Shown here: positions 17,116 to 26,121 of the stretch, one piece after another
Layout: every line of letters starts with the position of its first letter
Numbering within the stretch: the first letter of the stretch is position 1
NCBI RefSeq assembly: GCF_027352905.1
Contig: NZ_DAIEIF010000051.1
Span: 78,031-142,030 of the forward strand
Source: Acidocella sp.
GTDB lineage: Bacteria; Pseudomonadota; Alphaproteobacteria; Acetobacterales; Acetobacteraceae
DNA length: 64,000 nt
Direction of reading: 5' to 3'
The notes under the pieces: model-generated
Database searches by the model: none
The model's input: only the letters and a program-made list of their open reading frames with translations
Told to the model about the DNA's origin: nothing
Translations under genes and position numbers: made by a program

Positions 17116-19059
17116 ATGTCAATTGACAGCGCTTATGAGTCCACGCTGAGCACCCTTCAGGCCATTGCCGGGCAAATCGGCCCAGCTGGTTTGACCGCAA
17201 GCCAGGCGGGACAGCTTGACGCTTTGCTCGCGAGCCTCGGCGAAGACCCTTACACCCAGTTGATTCTAAACAGCGTGATCCAGGCCGGCGGCGCCGCCGG
17301 CACCACCCAGGCGGCTTTCAGCGCCCTCATCGATCAATGGTTTCTGGGGGCGGACGATCCCGCGCCGCTCCCTGGCAACACCATGGTCAACTTCGCCTCT
17401 GCGCCGTTATTTCCGGTAAGCTGGAGCGGTGCCTACCATATGGTGCAGCAAGGCTATGAAAATGGCGATTGCTGGCTGGTGGCGGCGCTTGTCGAAGCAG
17501 CGGCCATCAGCCCCTCCGACCTGACCTCTGCCATCTGGGCGAATGGCAATGGCACATATGGCGTCCGTTTCTACTCACCCACCGGGCCACAATATCTCAC
17601 CGTCAATGCGGATCTCATGGTTCTGCAAGGGCAAAGCGGTTTTATTAGCGGCGAGGGGGCGAACTCCACGGATGGTACACTTTGGGCGGGGTTGCTGGAG
17701 AAAGCCTATGCCGAGGCGCAAGGCGACGAAATCGCTTTTTCGCTGAGCACGGATGGCGCCTATTCAGCGCCCGGCGCCAATAGCTACGCCACGCTGCAAG
17801 GCGGCTGGGACGAGATGCTGAAGGCCCTGACCGGCCGCACCGTGAACAATTATGGGCTGGGCAATATAGCGGCGCTCGCGCCGGGCGGCACGGTTTACCA
17901 AACGGTCAGCTATGATCTGCAAAACGGGCTGGACGTTCTCCTTGCCTCGAATACCGACGTGCCGGCCGACGATCTCATCGGCAATCACATGTACGCGGTG
18001 ACAGGCATCGACCTGACGACCGGAAATTACATCCTCACCAATCCCTGGGGGCAAACCGACCCGGCCGATGCGGAGACCTCGCTCTCCGCCGCCCAGTTGA
18101 ATGCCCTAACCGGCGCGGGAGATGTAATTCTCGCCGCGGATGGCGGGCTCCTCACCGCGCCGCCCCCCGTGCCGAATTGTTATCTGCGCGGCACGCTCAT
18201 CCTCACGCCACGCGGCCTGCGCCCAATCGAGCGCCTGGTGATCGGCGACGAGGTCATCACCCGCTTCGGCGGCCTCCGGCCCATAAAATGGATCGCGGAA
18301 CAGAAATTTCCAGCATATTTTCTTAAAAAAAACTCCCCCCTCGCCCCGGTGCGGATCGCGGCTAACGCTCTGGCTGAGTGTGTGCCCAGGCGGGACCTCC
18401 TCGTCTCCGCCGGGCATTCCATGCTGCTTGGCGACGTCCTGGTTCTGGCGGGGGACCTCGTGAACGGCGTTACCATCACCCAGGCCGAGTTATACGGAGA
18501 CATTCATTATTTCCACATCGAACTCGACACGCATGATTGTATCTTAGCCGAGGGCGCCTGGTCGGAAACCTATGCCAATTGCGCCAGTCACCGCGCGCTC
18601 TTTCATAACGCGGCGCAATACCGGGCCCTCTATCCGCACGAACCCGCCGCGGACGCACCGCGGCTTTGCGCGAAGCGGCCCGAGGCCGGGCCATTGCTGG
18701 ACGCCGCCCTTTTTCAGATCATCATACGCGCGGAGCGGGCCGCGCGGCCACCGCGTATGATCGGCTGTATCGAGAGGCTGGACGAGAAAATCCAGGGTTG
18801 GGCGGCAGATGCCGCCAACCCTGGTCTGCCGGTACGGCTGAAAATCCTTTGCGGCGCCGCCCCGCCCGCCATCTGTCTCGCCCGGGGGCCGCGTCCGGAC
18901 ATCCATGTCCCGGGTCTGGAGGTGAACCGTGGCGGATTCCAGTTTCCTCTGCCAGCCGGCATGCGCGCGGCGGAGATCGTCATCGGCCATGCCCTCACCG
19001 GAGAGCGTTTAGAGTTCTGGCCTCAGCTGGCCCGCGCCTCGATGGTCGCCACGGGTTGA
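17116..19059 (+). CDS. Calpain-like (C2) cysteine peptidase fused to a Hint (Hedgehog/intein) domain
   Basis: 647 residues in four parts. Residues 1-95 are helical linker. Residues ~100-345 form a calpain-type peptidase with putative triad Cys119 (ENGDCWLVAAL), His291 (GNHMYAVTGID) and Asn309 (LTNPWG). Residues 355-~485 are a Hint_2-type domain beginning at Cys355 (NCYLRGTLILTPRG), with GDEVITRFGGLRPIKWI, SAGHSMLL (His434) and HIELDTHDCILAEG. The C-terminal ~110 residues hold a GWAADAANPGLPV beta-sandwich-like segment seen in surface-associated proteins. Order effector-Hint is that of Hedgehog, so autoprocessing at Cys355 would free the peptidase. No signal peptide is evident. No secretion genes adjoin. 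Confidence 0.87.
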   Translation: MSIDSAYESTLSTLQAIAGQIGPAGLTASQAGQLDALLASLGEDPYTQLILNSVIQAGGAAGTTQAAFSALIDQWFLGADDPAPLPGNTMVNFASAPLFPVSWSGAYHMVQQGYENGDCWLVAALVEAAAISPSDLTSAIWANGNGTYGVRFYSPTGPQYLTVNADLMVLQGQSGFISGEGANSTDGTLWAGLLEKAYAEAQGDEIAFSLSTDGAYSAPGANSYATLQGGWDEMLKALTGRTVNNYGLGNIAALAPGGTVYQTVSYDLQNGLDVLLASNTDVPADDLIGNHMYAVTGIDLTTGNYILTNPWGQTDPADAETSLSAAQLNALTGAGDVILAADGGLLTAPPPVPNCYLRGTLILTPRGLRPIERLVIGDEVITRFGGLRPIKWIAEQKFPAYFLKKNSPLAPVRIAANALAECVPRRDLLVSAGHSMLLGDVLVLAGDLVNGVTITQAELYGDIHYFHIELDTHDCILAEGAWSETYANCASHRALFHNAAQYRALYPHEPAADAPRLCAKRPEAGPLLDAALFQIIIRAERAARPPRMIGCIERLDEKIQGWAADAANPGLPVRLKILCGAAPPAICLARGPRPDIHVPGLEVNRGGFQFPLPAGMRAAEIVIGHALTGERLEFWPQLARASMVATG

Positions 19060-19083
19060 CAGAGGCCGTTACGGCGGCCCTCC

Positions 19084-20490
19084 TCATCCCTCCATGTCAT
19101 TGGCGATGCTCGCCAGAACCTGGGGTGATTTGTATTTCAATACCAGGAACCACACGAGACCAATCGCCATATAAATAACAAAGGCCGGGGGAAGCGCGTT
19201 GAATGGCGCCGTTGGATAAGGCACCACGGAACTATAAATTACAAATCCCATGAGAGCCGTACCCAATAAACCTAATACGATATAAAATGGCTTACCGGCT
19301 CCGTTGCGGTAGGCGTCCACCGGCGCGGTAATGCATACACCGAAGTAAACGATGACGAAGCCATAGGTCGCGATCGTCCCGGTTAAACCGAAGGCCCCCA
19401 GGAAACCTTGAGGCAGCAGGGCCAGAATGAGGGCGAGCGTGATGGCGCCACAAACCAGCACCGCCACATGGGGCGTTTTATGCCGTTTATGAACCAGCCC
19501 CATTGAGCCATGCAGGAATTGATAGCGGCCCATCGAGTATAGAATGCGCGAACTGGCGTTTAAACAGGCCAGAGCACAGGCAAAGGCGCTGACCAGCGCC
19601 GCGAAATAGACGATCGCGGCGGCCCAGGGTAAGCCCGCCTTGTCGGTCATGGCGGCAAAAGGCGAGGCGCTGCCGCCAATCGCCCCGGCATCGTCATCCA
19701 TGCCCATGATCATGCAATAGCTCAGAATGATGAAAAAAACGCCCGCGGCGGCAGCAGAGCCGATCACCGCGAACGGAACGTTTTTTTGCGGGTCGGCCGA
19801 TTCCTTGGCGAGCGTCGCCGCGCTTTCGAAGCCGACGAAGCTGAACACGGCGAACACCAGCGCGGACATAACAGCCCCGAATTTAATCCTGCCAATGTCC
19901 AGCTGCACAGGGTCCACCACCGTACCGTGCTTGCCTATGACAATCGCGGTGATGACGATGATGATCCCAATGGAAATGGATTCCAGAACCAGAGCGGCAC
20001 GGGATGAAAGCTGAATATCCCGATACGCCGCGAACACCACCGCCCCCAGAAACAGAATGGTGATCACGACCATTTCAGGCGTGGATAGAGCGATATGAAA
20101 CACTGAAAGCAAATTGCCGAGAAATAAGGGCACCCCCACCACCACCGCCGCAGCCGTGGCGATATACGCCAAAACCATAGCCCACCCCGCGAGCGCGCCA
20201 CAAACCGGGCCAAAATTACGGCCGATATAAACGAAATAGGATCCCGCCTCGGGGTGCCTGCGGGCCAGAATTGAAATGCACCCCCCCACGAAAATCAAGC
20301 CGATGGTTGCAATCAGATAGGCGAGCCATGACCCCACCCCCGCCAGCCCCGCCACCACCGATATATTCAGTGCCGGGGTGAGCGTTGGCGCGATATTGGC
20401 AATCGATTGTCCCATCATCTCGAAGCGGTTGAGCACGCCACGTTTGAGTTGTGGGGATGAATGCGCGGCGATATCCGTGGTAGCAACCAT
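19084..20490 (-). CDS. APC-superfamily amino acid/amine permease
   Basis: 468 residues, about 12 hydrophobic segments. The first ones carry the APC consensus IANIAPTLTPALNISVVAG and ARRHPEAGSYFVYIGR. The start at 20490 is chosen because AACAGGAGTG lies 8 bases before it; a longer frame reaches 20535. It is the second gene after the copper amine oxidase on the same strand, so uptake of the amine substrate is the likely role (inference). A strong GC hairpin lies between the two genes. Confidence 0.87.
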   Translation of the reverse strand: MVATTDIAAHSSPQLKRGVLNRFEMMGQSIANIAPTLTPALNISVVAGLAGVGSWLAYLIATIGLIFVGGCISILARRHPEAGSYFVYIGRNFGPVCGALAGWAMVLAYIATAAAVVVGVPLFLGNLLSVFHIALSTPEMVVITILFLGAVVFAAYRDIQLSSRAALVLESISIGIIIVITAIVIGKHGTVVDPVQLDIGRIKFGAVMSALVFAVFSFVGFESAATLAKESADPQKNVPFAVIGSAAAAGVFFIILSYCMIMGMDDDAGAIGGSASPFAAMTDKAGLPWAAAIVYFAALVSAFACALACLNASSRILYSMGRYQFLHGSMGLVHKRHKTPHVAVLVCGAITLALILALLPQGFLGAFGLTGTIATYGFVIVYFGVCITAPVDAYRNGAGKPFYIVLGLLGTALMGFVIYSSVVPYPTAPFNALPPAFVIYMAIGLVWFLVLKYKSPQVLASIANDMEG

Positions 20491-20514
20491 ACAAAACACT
20501 CCTGTTGCAAAGCC

Positions 20515-20533
20515 GGGCCGGTTCGCCCGGCCC
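20515..20533 (-). terminator. Intercistronic GC hairpin between amine oxidase and permease genes
   Basis: Perfect 7-base stem GGGCCGG/CCGGCCC around a 5-base loop, located between the amine oxidase stop and the permease start. No U-tract follows on the minus strand (only three T), so it more likely tunes or protects the dicistronic mRNA than terminates fully. Confidence 0.4.
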
Positions 20534-20584
20534 ATTTAGCGTCATTGATAAAAAACGGATGCAAGCGCCGTGCCGGGCAGAAGC

Positions 20585-22540
20585 CTATCCTCCGCAGCAG
20601 CTCCCGCCATGCAGCTTGCTGGCCTTGTTTATGCCCGGCGCGATATCAATGCCCGGATTCTGGTCGAAAAACCCGAGCGGCATCAGTTTGAAGCCGGTTT
20701 TGATGCAAGGCTGAACCGGAAAATCTTCGGGACGCGGCTGATGATGCAGTCCAAATACGTGCCAGAGAACGAGATTGGTATTCTCGATATTCCGGTCCTG
20801 TTTCACGAAATCCTCCACCCCCCCGGTTCCGTCGGAATGGTTCATATATTCGCCGGCGGGGTAGCGCTCCTCCTCGGCGAATTTCGTCACCCAGAGATGA
20901 TTGTTCATGAAGCCCGACCGAACCCCCGAAGGCGAGCCCGGCTTGAAATAGGGTGTGAGGGTGGATTCCGGCATTAGCTTGTATCCCACGGGGCGGCCCG
21001 TATGGTTCAGCTTGTTGGGATTGATCACCTTCCAATACCGGTGGGTAGCCGGGTTCGCCTTGCGGCACGCCTCCAATTCGGTTTTGAGAATTGTATCCTG
21101 TTGGTAAAAGGCATTGCCGTACGGGTTCTTGGCCTCATCTTCCTCAGCGTAGCCGTTGCATTCGACAATGGAATTTCCCGGCCCGTCCACCGCCATCTCC
21201 AGCCGCGCGCAAAAAGCGTGCTGATGGATATGGCCTTGAAGGCCGGGCGCGACCTCCACGCCATATTTGGTCGGGTGCCCGGGCAGGCAGGCGGAGGTAT
21301 TGATGATGCCGGTGGCCTTCATGACGAATTCGATCATTCCGGCTTGGTCCAGATGCCAATAGAAGGCATATTCATAATTACCCACGGTGCAGATGAAGGA
21401 AATGACCAGTTTTCGGCCCCGCCGCACTTCCGTGCGCTCGGTCCGGAAGTCCCAATGCTTCCAGAGAATGCCGTCATCCTCCTCATGAATACAGATGGCT
21501 TTATCGATATGAAAAATCTCGCCATTCATGGTGTTCAAATCAGCGTCGAGATAGGCGATATGCCCCAGGCAATCGCAGCCCAGTGTGAGGGAGTTGGTCA
21601 GTTTGCCCAACCCGTATTCGCCAATATCGAAAACGTTTTTGCGAAAATGCCCATTTTCCGGCACGCCGTAGGGCACCACCATCTCGGCGATGGAAGCGCG
21701 GTTGACGATCGGCCGGCCATCGTAGGAAATGTCATGAAGCGTGAGGCCCTCGCGCGCGTTGAAGCCGATGACGCAACTCCATTTATCCCAGGTGATCACG
21801 CGGCCATCGAGGCTGAAGCTCGCGCCTTCGGGCTGAACGATATCGAGCGGCTTGAGCGCCGGGCGGAACTCTTTGCGGAATTGGGCCTCGTAATTGAATT
21901 CCTGCATCGGCACGGGCACCACCCCGTAATCATCGACACGAATCACCTTGCCGGCCTTGATATCCACCACCGCATTGATGCCCTCGATGGGATGGGCATA
22001 GAAATTTTCGTCTTTATAAAGCCTCAGCCAGCAGAATGTATGAGAAAGATAGCCCTCCTCCTCCCCGGCCACGCCAAAATTCCCCGCCGACCACGGGTCA
22101 ACGCACACCATGCTCATATCGGTGATGCCCCGCTTGGCGCAGGCGGCGATAAACTCGGGATTGGCGCGAACGATATCCTCGATCTGCACGAACTGCTCGA
22201 GCTGGATCATGGGCCGGGCATGGGGGAAATAATTCCTGGATGTGATCACCGCGTCGGTCAGAGATAGCGTAAGTCGCCAGATGCCCGGCTCATCCTGGCG
22301 GAATACATTTGCCCTCGCCTCGCGCGGCCAGGATCTTCCCTCGGTGAAGGCCGTCAGCGCCTCGCGCGGCGGCTCCTTCAATTCAATGACTTCGAACAAA
22401 ATCCCCGCTCCAAAATCCCGGTCGGCCCGGATCACAGCCACGGCTTGGCGAATTTCATCCGCATCGAGCGGCGTGAACGGATGGCGCAATACCGGCGAGA
22501 CCGCTGGCGCCGTGGCAACGGGGAGATGAAGATCGTCCAT
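20585..22540 (-). CDS. Copper-containing primary-amine oxidase
   Basis: Oxidises a primary amine to aldehyde, ammonia and hydrogen peroxide using self-made topaquinone. In the 651 residues, Tyr389 in TVGNYEY is the cofactor tyrosine. Asp305 in FDIGEYGLG is the catalytic base. His439 and His441 (HIHQHAF) are copper ligands, with the third in GLHHQPRPEDFPV. All key residues are intact. No signal peptide is seen, so it is probably cytosolic, unlike enteric TynA. GGAG precedes the ATG. It forms a unit with the permease downstream and a divergent AraC regulator. The C-terminus ends in a CCGG tail of unknown meaning. Confidence 0.93.
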   Translation of the reverse strand: MDDLHLPVATAPAVSPVLRHPFTPLDADEIRQAVAVIRADRDFGAGILFEVIELKEPPREALTAFTEGRSWPREARANVFRQDEPGIWRLTLSLTDAVITSRNYFPHARPMIQLEQFVQIEDIVRANPEFIAACAKRGITDMSMVCVDPWSAGNFGVAGEEEGYLSHTFCWLRLYKDENFYAHPIEGINAVVDIKAGKVIRVDDYGVVPVPMQEFNYEAQFRKEFRPALKPLDIVQPEGASFSLDGRVITWDKWSCVIGFNAREGLTLHDISYDGRPIVNRASIAEMVVPYGVPENGHFRKNVFDIGEYGLGKLTNSLTLGCDCLGHIAYLDADLNTMNGEIFHIDKAICIHEEDDGILWKHWDFRTERTEVRRGRKLVISFICTVGNYEYAFYWHLDQAGMIEFVMKATGIINTSACLPGHPTKYGVEVAPGLQGHIHQHAFCARLEMAVDGPGNSIVECNGYAEEDEAKNPYGNAFYQQDTILKTELEACRKANPATHRYWKVINPNKLNHTGRPVGYKLMPESTLTPYFKPGSPSGVRSGFMNNHLWVTKFAEEERYPAGEYMNHSDGTGGVEDFVKQDRNIENTNLVLWHVFGLHHQPRPEDFPVQPCIKTGFKLMPLGFFDQNPGIDIAPGINKASKLHGGSCCGG

Positions 22541-22623
22541 TATATCACTCCTTGATTTGCCTTTTAATTGTACAAAGCCTTTCAGCTCACCGCAGATTAC
22601 ATCTCAGCCGCCCCGGCATGCGC

Positions 22624-22652
22624 TTGACATTTCGCGCCGTTTTTCATGAAAT
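22624..22652 (+). promoter_or_regulatory. Candidate sigma-70 promoter for the AraC-family gene
   Basis: TTGACA followed after 17 bases by TGAAAT (4 of 6 to consensus), in the 213-base gap between the amine oxidase and its divergent regulator. The rest of the gap is AT-rich and includes an inverted repeat GCCTA-5-TAGGC at about 22697-22711 that could be an operator. No experiment supports either. Confidence 0.4.
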
Positions 22653-22753
22653 CGTTCAGCAGCGCCTATGGTTGCATTTTGTATTGTCAATTTTTTGCCT
22701 ACTTAATAGGCTTTGATCTGGAGCGGCGGGACGTGCAAAGGAGAGTATGACCG

Positions 22754-23785
22754 ATGATGCCGCAACCAGCCGCCCCTCGTATTGCCGCCGCCGCCGCCAG
22801 CGGGGTGACCAAGCTCATCGGTAAATGCGGCGGCGACGCGGAACGCGTCATGAAAGCCGCCCATCTCCAGCCAGCGGATCTGGCCGACCCGTCCCGGCGC
22901 CTCGCCTTGCATCATTACTGCGATCTTTTCGAAATTGCCGCCCGTCATACCGGAGCGGGAGATTTCGGCCTGCGCTTTGGCCTGCAATACCGCACGGAGG
23001 AGATGGGACCTCTCGGGGCGCTGATCCTCGCCTCGCCTGATCTCGGTACCGCCTTGCGCAATCTCTGCCTTTATTTTCCCGCTCTACAAGACCATTCCTG
23101 TTTGCGTTTGCGTGAAGACGCGGGCCTGATGGCGCTCGAATACCAGATCACGGATGGGCGAATTGCCCAACGCCGGCAGGATGCGGAACTCACCCTCGCC
23201 ATTTTCGCTGGTATCTTCCGGCGCTGCCTGGGTCCAGGCTGGGCACCAGCGGAAGTGCAGTTCGAGCATCTTCGCCCGCCGGAGGCCATGGCCGCCGAGT
23301 CCGCTTTCGGCGCGCCGGTTTATTACAGCGCCCCGCGCAACGCCCTATTGTTTCCGCGCGCCGCGTTGCGAACGCCCATGCCCGGTGCCAACATCGCGCG
23401 GCTTCCGGTTTTGCAAACCGCGCTGGGCGAGATGGCGGCCGCCGCCGGACCAGAAGACTTTATCGGCCGGGTGTTGAGTCAAATCCGGGCTGGATTTGCC
23501 AGAGGCGAAGCGGGGATAGATGACGTCGCGGCCCGGCTCGGGTTAAGCCGGACCGGATTATATCGCCGTCTGGCCCGGGAGGGTGAGGATTTTTCAAAGC
23601 TGACCCGGCGCGTCCGGTGCGATCTCGCCAAATTCTACGCCGCCCAGCCCGGCATATCTTTTACCGAGGTCGCCTTGTTGCTCGGTTATTCGGAGTTGAG
23701 CGCCTTCTCACGGGCGTTTACCCGCTGGACGGGGCAGTCTCCGGCGCGCTACAGGCAAGCGTGCCGGCACCACCACCCCGCCTAA
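22754..23785 (+). CDS. AraC-family transcriptional regulator
   Basis: 343 residues. N-terminal Arabinose_bd-type sensing domain (about 15-215, with GPLGALILASPDLGTALRNL) and a C-terminal AraC DNA-binding domain. In the latter, the first helix-turn-helix contains VAARLGLSRTGLYRRL and the second SFTEVALLLGYSELSAFSRAFTRW, ending GQSPARYRQ. AGGAG lies upstream of the start. It is divergent from the amine oxidase/permease genes and is the obvious candidate to activate them in response to the amine. Its last 25 bases overlap the start of maf. Confidence 0.9.
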   Translation: MMPQPAAPRIAAAAASGVTKLIGKCGGDAERVMKAAHLQPADLADPSRRLALHHYCDLFEIAARHTGAGDFGLRFGLQYRTEEMGPLGALILASPDLGTALRNLCLYFPALQDHSCLRLREDAGLMALEYQITDGRIAQRRQDAELTLAIFAGIFRRCLGPGWAPAEVQFEHLRPPEAMAAESAFGAPVYYSAPRNALLFPRAALRTPMPGANIARLPVLQTALGEMAAAAGPEDFIGRVLSQIRAGFARGEAGIDDVAARLGLSRTGLYRRLAREGEDFSKLTRRVRCDLAKFYAAQPGISFTEVALLLGYSELSAFSRAFTRWTGQSPARYRQACRHHHPA

Positions 23786-24360
23786 TTCTCGCCAGCAGCT
23801 CTGCCAGCCGCATGGCCATGCTATCGGCCGCCGGGGTGCACTGTGTCGCCATGCCGCCGGATATCGACGAGCAGGCTTTGAAACAAGTTTTTCCCGGCCC
23901 CGCCAGCGCTTTGCCCGGCGCGTTGGCGCTGGCCAAGGCCCGCGCCATTTCCACCCGCATGCCAGACGCGCTGGTGATCGGCGCAGACCAAATCCTGCTT
24001 TTCCACGGCGGGCTCTTTGACAAGCCCCATAGCCTCGCCGTGGCGGCGGCCCAGCTGCGCGAGCTTTCCGGCCAGACGCACGAACTCATCGCCGCCGTGT
24101 GCCTGATGCGCGGCGGCGCGCCGCTCTGGCAGCATTCGGAGAGCGCCTCGCTGACCATGCGTCCATTTAGCGAGGCATTCCTCACCGATTATCTTGACGC
24201 CGAGGGCGAGGCGCTGCTGCATTCCGTCGGCGCTTACCGGCTGGAGGGGCTGGGCGCACAGCTTTTCGAGCATGTGCGAGGAGATTATTTCACTGTGCTG
24301 GGCCTGCCGCTTCTCGCTTTGCTGGGCGCCCTGCGCGCCGAGGGCGTTCTGAAGGTGTGA
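23761..24360 (+). CDS. maf: Maf-family nucleotide pyrophosphatase
   Basis: Hydrolyses non-canonical or methylated nucleoside triphosphates in the Maf/YceF family. Diagnostic segments are RLILASSSASRMAML at the N-terminus, VIGADQILLFHGGLFDKP with the catalytic Asp, and GAYRLEGLGAQLFEHVRGDYFTVLGLPL. I place the start at GTG 23761, giving 199 residues; a longer frame inside the AraC gene has no homology. Overlaps the AraC gene by 25 bases at its start and the convergent HTH gene by 71 bases at its end. Confidence 0.87.
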   Translation: MPAPPPRLILASSSASRMAMLSAAGVHCVAMPPDIDEQALKQVFPGPASALPGALALAKARAISTRMPDALVIGADQILLFHGGLFDKPHSLAVAAAQLRELSGQTHELIAAVCLMRGGAPLWQHSESASLTMRPFSEAFLTDYLDAEGEALLHSVGAYRLEGLGAQLFEHVRGDYFTVLGLPLLALLGALRAEGVLKV

Positions 24361-24718
24361 CGGGCCGCGCCTGGTCCAGAAGCGCCTGGATGGCGGTCAC
24401 GGTTTGGGCGTCTAAATGGCGTAATTCGCGGGCGAACCGGTTGGCCAGGGCGGTCTGCGCGCTGGTCAGCCCGGCGCTGTTCAGTTTGAGGCGCGGACGG
24501 GATTGCCGGGCGAGCGCTGCCAAATCATCCGCGTCGTCCCAAATCAGCCCGAGATATTGACAGATCTGGTGAATGAGTCCGGCCGAGGCCGTGCCGCGCC
24601 ACCCATGCTCCAAGGCGGAGAGATAAGCGGGGGAGACCTCCAACGCCGCCGCCATATCCTTGAGCTTCAAACCGCGCTCCTCGCGCAGGGAACGCAACTT
24701 CTCACCCAAGGGTGTCAT
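24290..24718 (-). CDS. XRE-type helix-turn-helix regulator
   Basis: 142 residues. N-terminal HTH_3 domain (5-60): LGEKLRSLREERGLKLKDMA, then VSPAYLSALEHGWRG as recognition helix. The rest is helical with a basic, Pro/Arg-rich tail. The tail is encoded in the 71 bases overlapping the conserved end of maf. TAATG overlap with the stop of the Smr gene indicates translational coupling. Targets unknown. Confidence 0.83.
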   Translation of the reverse strand: MTPLGEKLRSLREERGLKLKDMAAALEVSPAYLSALEHGWRGTASAGLIHQICQYLGLIWDDADDLAALARQSRPRLKLNSAGLTSAQTALANRFARELRHLDAQTVTAIQALLDQARPVTPSERPRRAGRPAKREAAGPAQ

Positions 24719-25230
24719 TAGTGCCGCCTCCGGCGCAGCAACACCCGCACCGCGCCATTATTACGCGCATGCGGATGCGCAAGGCCGAGTATGAACGGCC
24801 GCAATTGCGGGTGGTTGAGCCAATGCGGCAACTCGCGAGCCAAAATATCACCATTGCCAGTGATGATCTCGACACAGCGCAGCCCGGAGGCATAGGCGAC
24901 ATCAAGAAATCGTAAGACCTCCGCATGAGCCTGGGCCGCGGTATGGCCGTGCAGATCGAGCCGCGCCTCGGCCCGCATGCGCTGGGTACGGAATTTCGCC
25001 CAGGTCGATTTGTCCAGGCCCGGCGGCGCGAAATTCACCCCGAGCCAGCCAGCCGGCGTGGCCATCGGCGCAACCTTGCTCTCCCTGGTGAGCGGAGCGG
25101 GCGGGGCGCTCAGCGAGGCTGGCGGGGGAGGTGGCGGCGGGGCTTTCCCCGGAAAAACCCTATGCAATGTGCGGCCATAGGCCGCCCACAGCTCCAGCTC
25201 CTCCTCGCTCAGCCCTGTCTTCCGGGTCAT
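24718..25230 (-). CDS. Smr (MutS2 C-terminal type) domain protein
   Basis: 170 residues. Pro-rich spacer (about 28-48) then a C-terminal Smr domain: LDLHGHTAAQAHAEVLRFL, VEIITGNGDILARELPHWL and HPHARNNGAVRVLLRRR. Smr domains bind or nick branched DNA or cleave RNA. The LDLHG motif and the GNG turn are intact, though the commoner TGKG reads TGNG. Lies between DUF1192 and HTH genes with overlaps on both sides, so the three form one operon. Confidence 0.86.
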   Translation of the reverse strand: MTRKTGLSEEELELWAAYGRTLHRVFPGKAPPPPPPPASLSAPPAPLTRESKVAPMATPAGWLGVNFAPPGLDKSTWAKFRTQRMRAEARLDLHGHTAAQAHAEVLRFLDVAYASGLRCVEIITGNGDILARELPHWLNHPQLRPFILGLAHPHARNNGAVRVLLRRRRH

Positions 25231-25424
25231 CCCGGCGGCTTGAAAAACAGGGATGCCGCCGCCGCATGCGCCCGTTTGGCGGCGATGGCGCCGCGCACCC
25301 GGGCGATTTCCGCTTCGAGCTCGCTGATATAAAGCGTCAACTCCTCAACACCAAGCGCATCCAGGGCCAGCGGCTCCAGCAGGCTTTTCTTCCGGGGGGG
25401 CGGGTCATCATCGGAAAAACTCAT
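25227..25424 (-). CDS. DUF1192 family small protein
   Basis: 65 residues with the family pattern LEPLALDALGVEELTLYISE, a short coiled-coil helix LEAEIARVRGAIAAKRAHAAAA and a terminal FFKPPG. Function unknown; common in alphaproteobacteria. First gene of the DUF1192-Smr-HTH operon; ends with a 4-base overlap into the Smr gene. Confidence 0.78.
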   Translation of the reverse strand: MSFSDDDPPPRKKSLLEPLALDALGVEELTLYISELEAEIARVRGAIAAKRAHAAAASLFFKPPG

Positions 25425-25548
25425 GGCGGTCTTGACCAGCAGGGGGCAGGGGTTCGATAAGCCGCTCCAGTTATACTTGCGCGGCCGACGCGCGTCACTA
25501 TGTCCGTTCCGGGCGCCTCGGCCCGAAACGAGAGAAGGTTATTGGCCT

Positions 25549-26121
25549 ATGTCTTTGCCCTTGATGCCCAAAGCCACCGCGGTCTGGCTGATCGAAAAAA
25601 CCAGCCTGACCTTCGATCAAATCGCGGATTTCTGCGGCATGCACCCGCTGGAAGTCCAGGCCATCGCCGATGGCGAGGTGGCGCAGGGAATTGTTGGATA
25701 TGACCCCGTCGCCAATAAGCAGATCACGGCGGAGGATATTCAGCGCTGCGAGGCCGATCCTTCCCTGCGGCTCAAGCTTTTGCCCCAGCCCGAGATGCAC
25801 AAAAAGCTGAAAGGCGGCCGCTACACCCCGGTAGCCAAGCGCAACGACCGGCCGGATGCCATAGCCTTCCTGTTGCGCACCTACCCGCAACTCACGGATT
25901 CGCAGATTATTCAGCTGCTTGGCACCACCAAGGACACCATCCAGAAAATCCGCGACCGTAGCCATTGGAATAGCGCCAATATCAAACCGCGCGACCCGGT
26001 GATTCTAGGGCTATGCAAGCAGTCCGACCTAAATGATGCGGTCGCCACGGCGAATGAGCGTCTGAGCCGCGAGGGCTTGCCACCCCCGCCGCCGCCCGGC
26101 TCGGGCAGCGAGGCGGCCTGA
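25549..26121 (+). CDS. TrcR-type (DUF1013) transcriptional regulator
   Basis: 190 residues. The block MSLPLMPKATAVWLIEKTSL, FDQIADFCGMHPLEVQAIADG and the downstream LTDSQIIQLLGTTKDTIQKIRDRSHWN are the DUF1013 core, a family tied to cell-cycle transcription in Caulobacter. Two HTH-like helical units are evident around 20-40 and 125-150. I start it at ATG 25549, with GAGAAGG upstream, rather than at 25423. The tail is a run of prolines and acidic residues. Convergent with a small membrane-protein frame. Confidence 0.88.
   Translation: MSLPLMPKATAVWLIEKTSLTFDQIADFCGMHPLEVQAIADGEVAQGIVGYDPVANKQITAEDIQRCEADPSLRLKLLPQPEMHKKLKGGRYTPVAKRNDRPDAIAFLLRTYPQLTDSQIIQLLGTTKDTIQKIRDRSHWNSANIKPRDPVILGLCKQSDLNDAVATANERLSREGLPPPPPPGSGSEAA

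Noticed and set aside
21002..22267. 421-residue open frame antisense to the amine oxidase
   Set aside because: Opposite a gene with all catalytic residues in place; no motif of its own.
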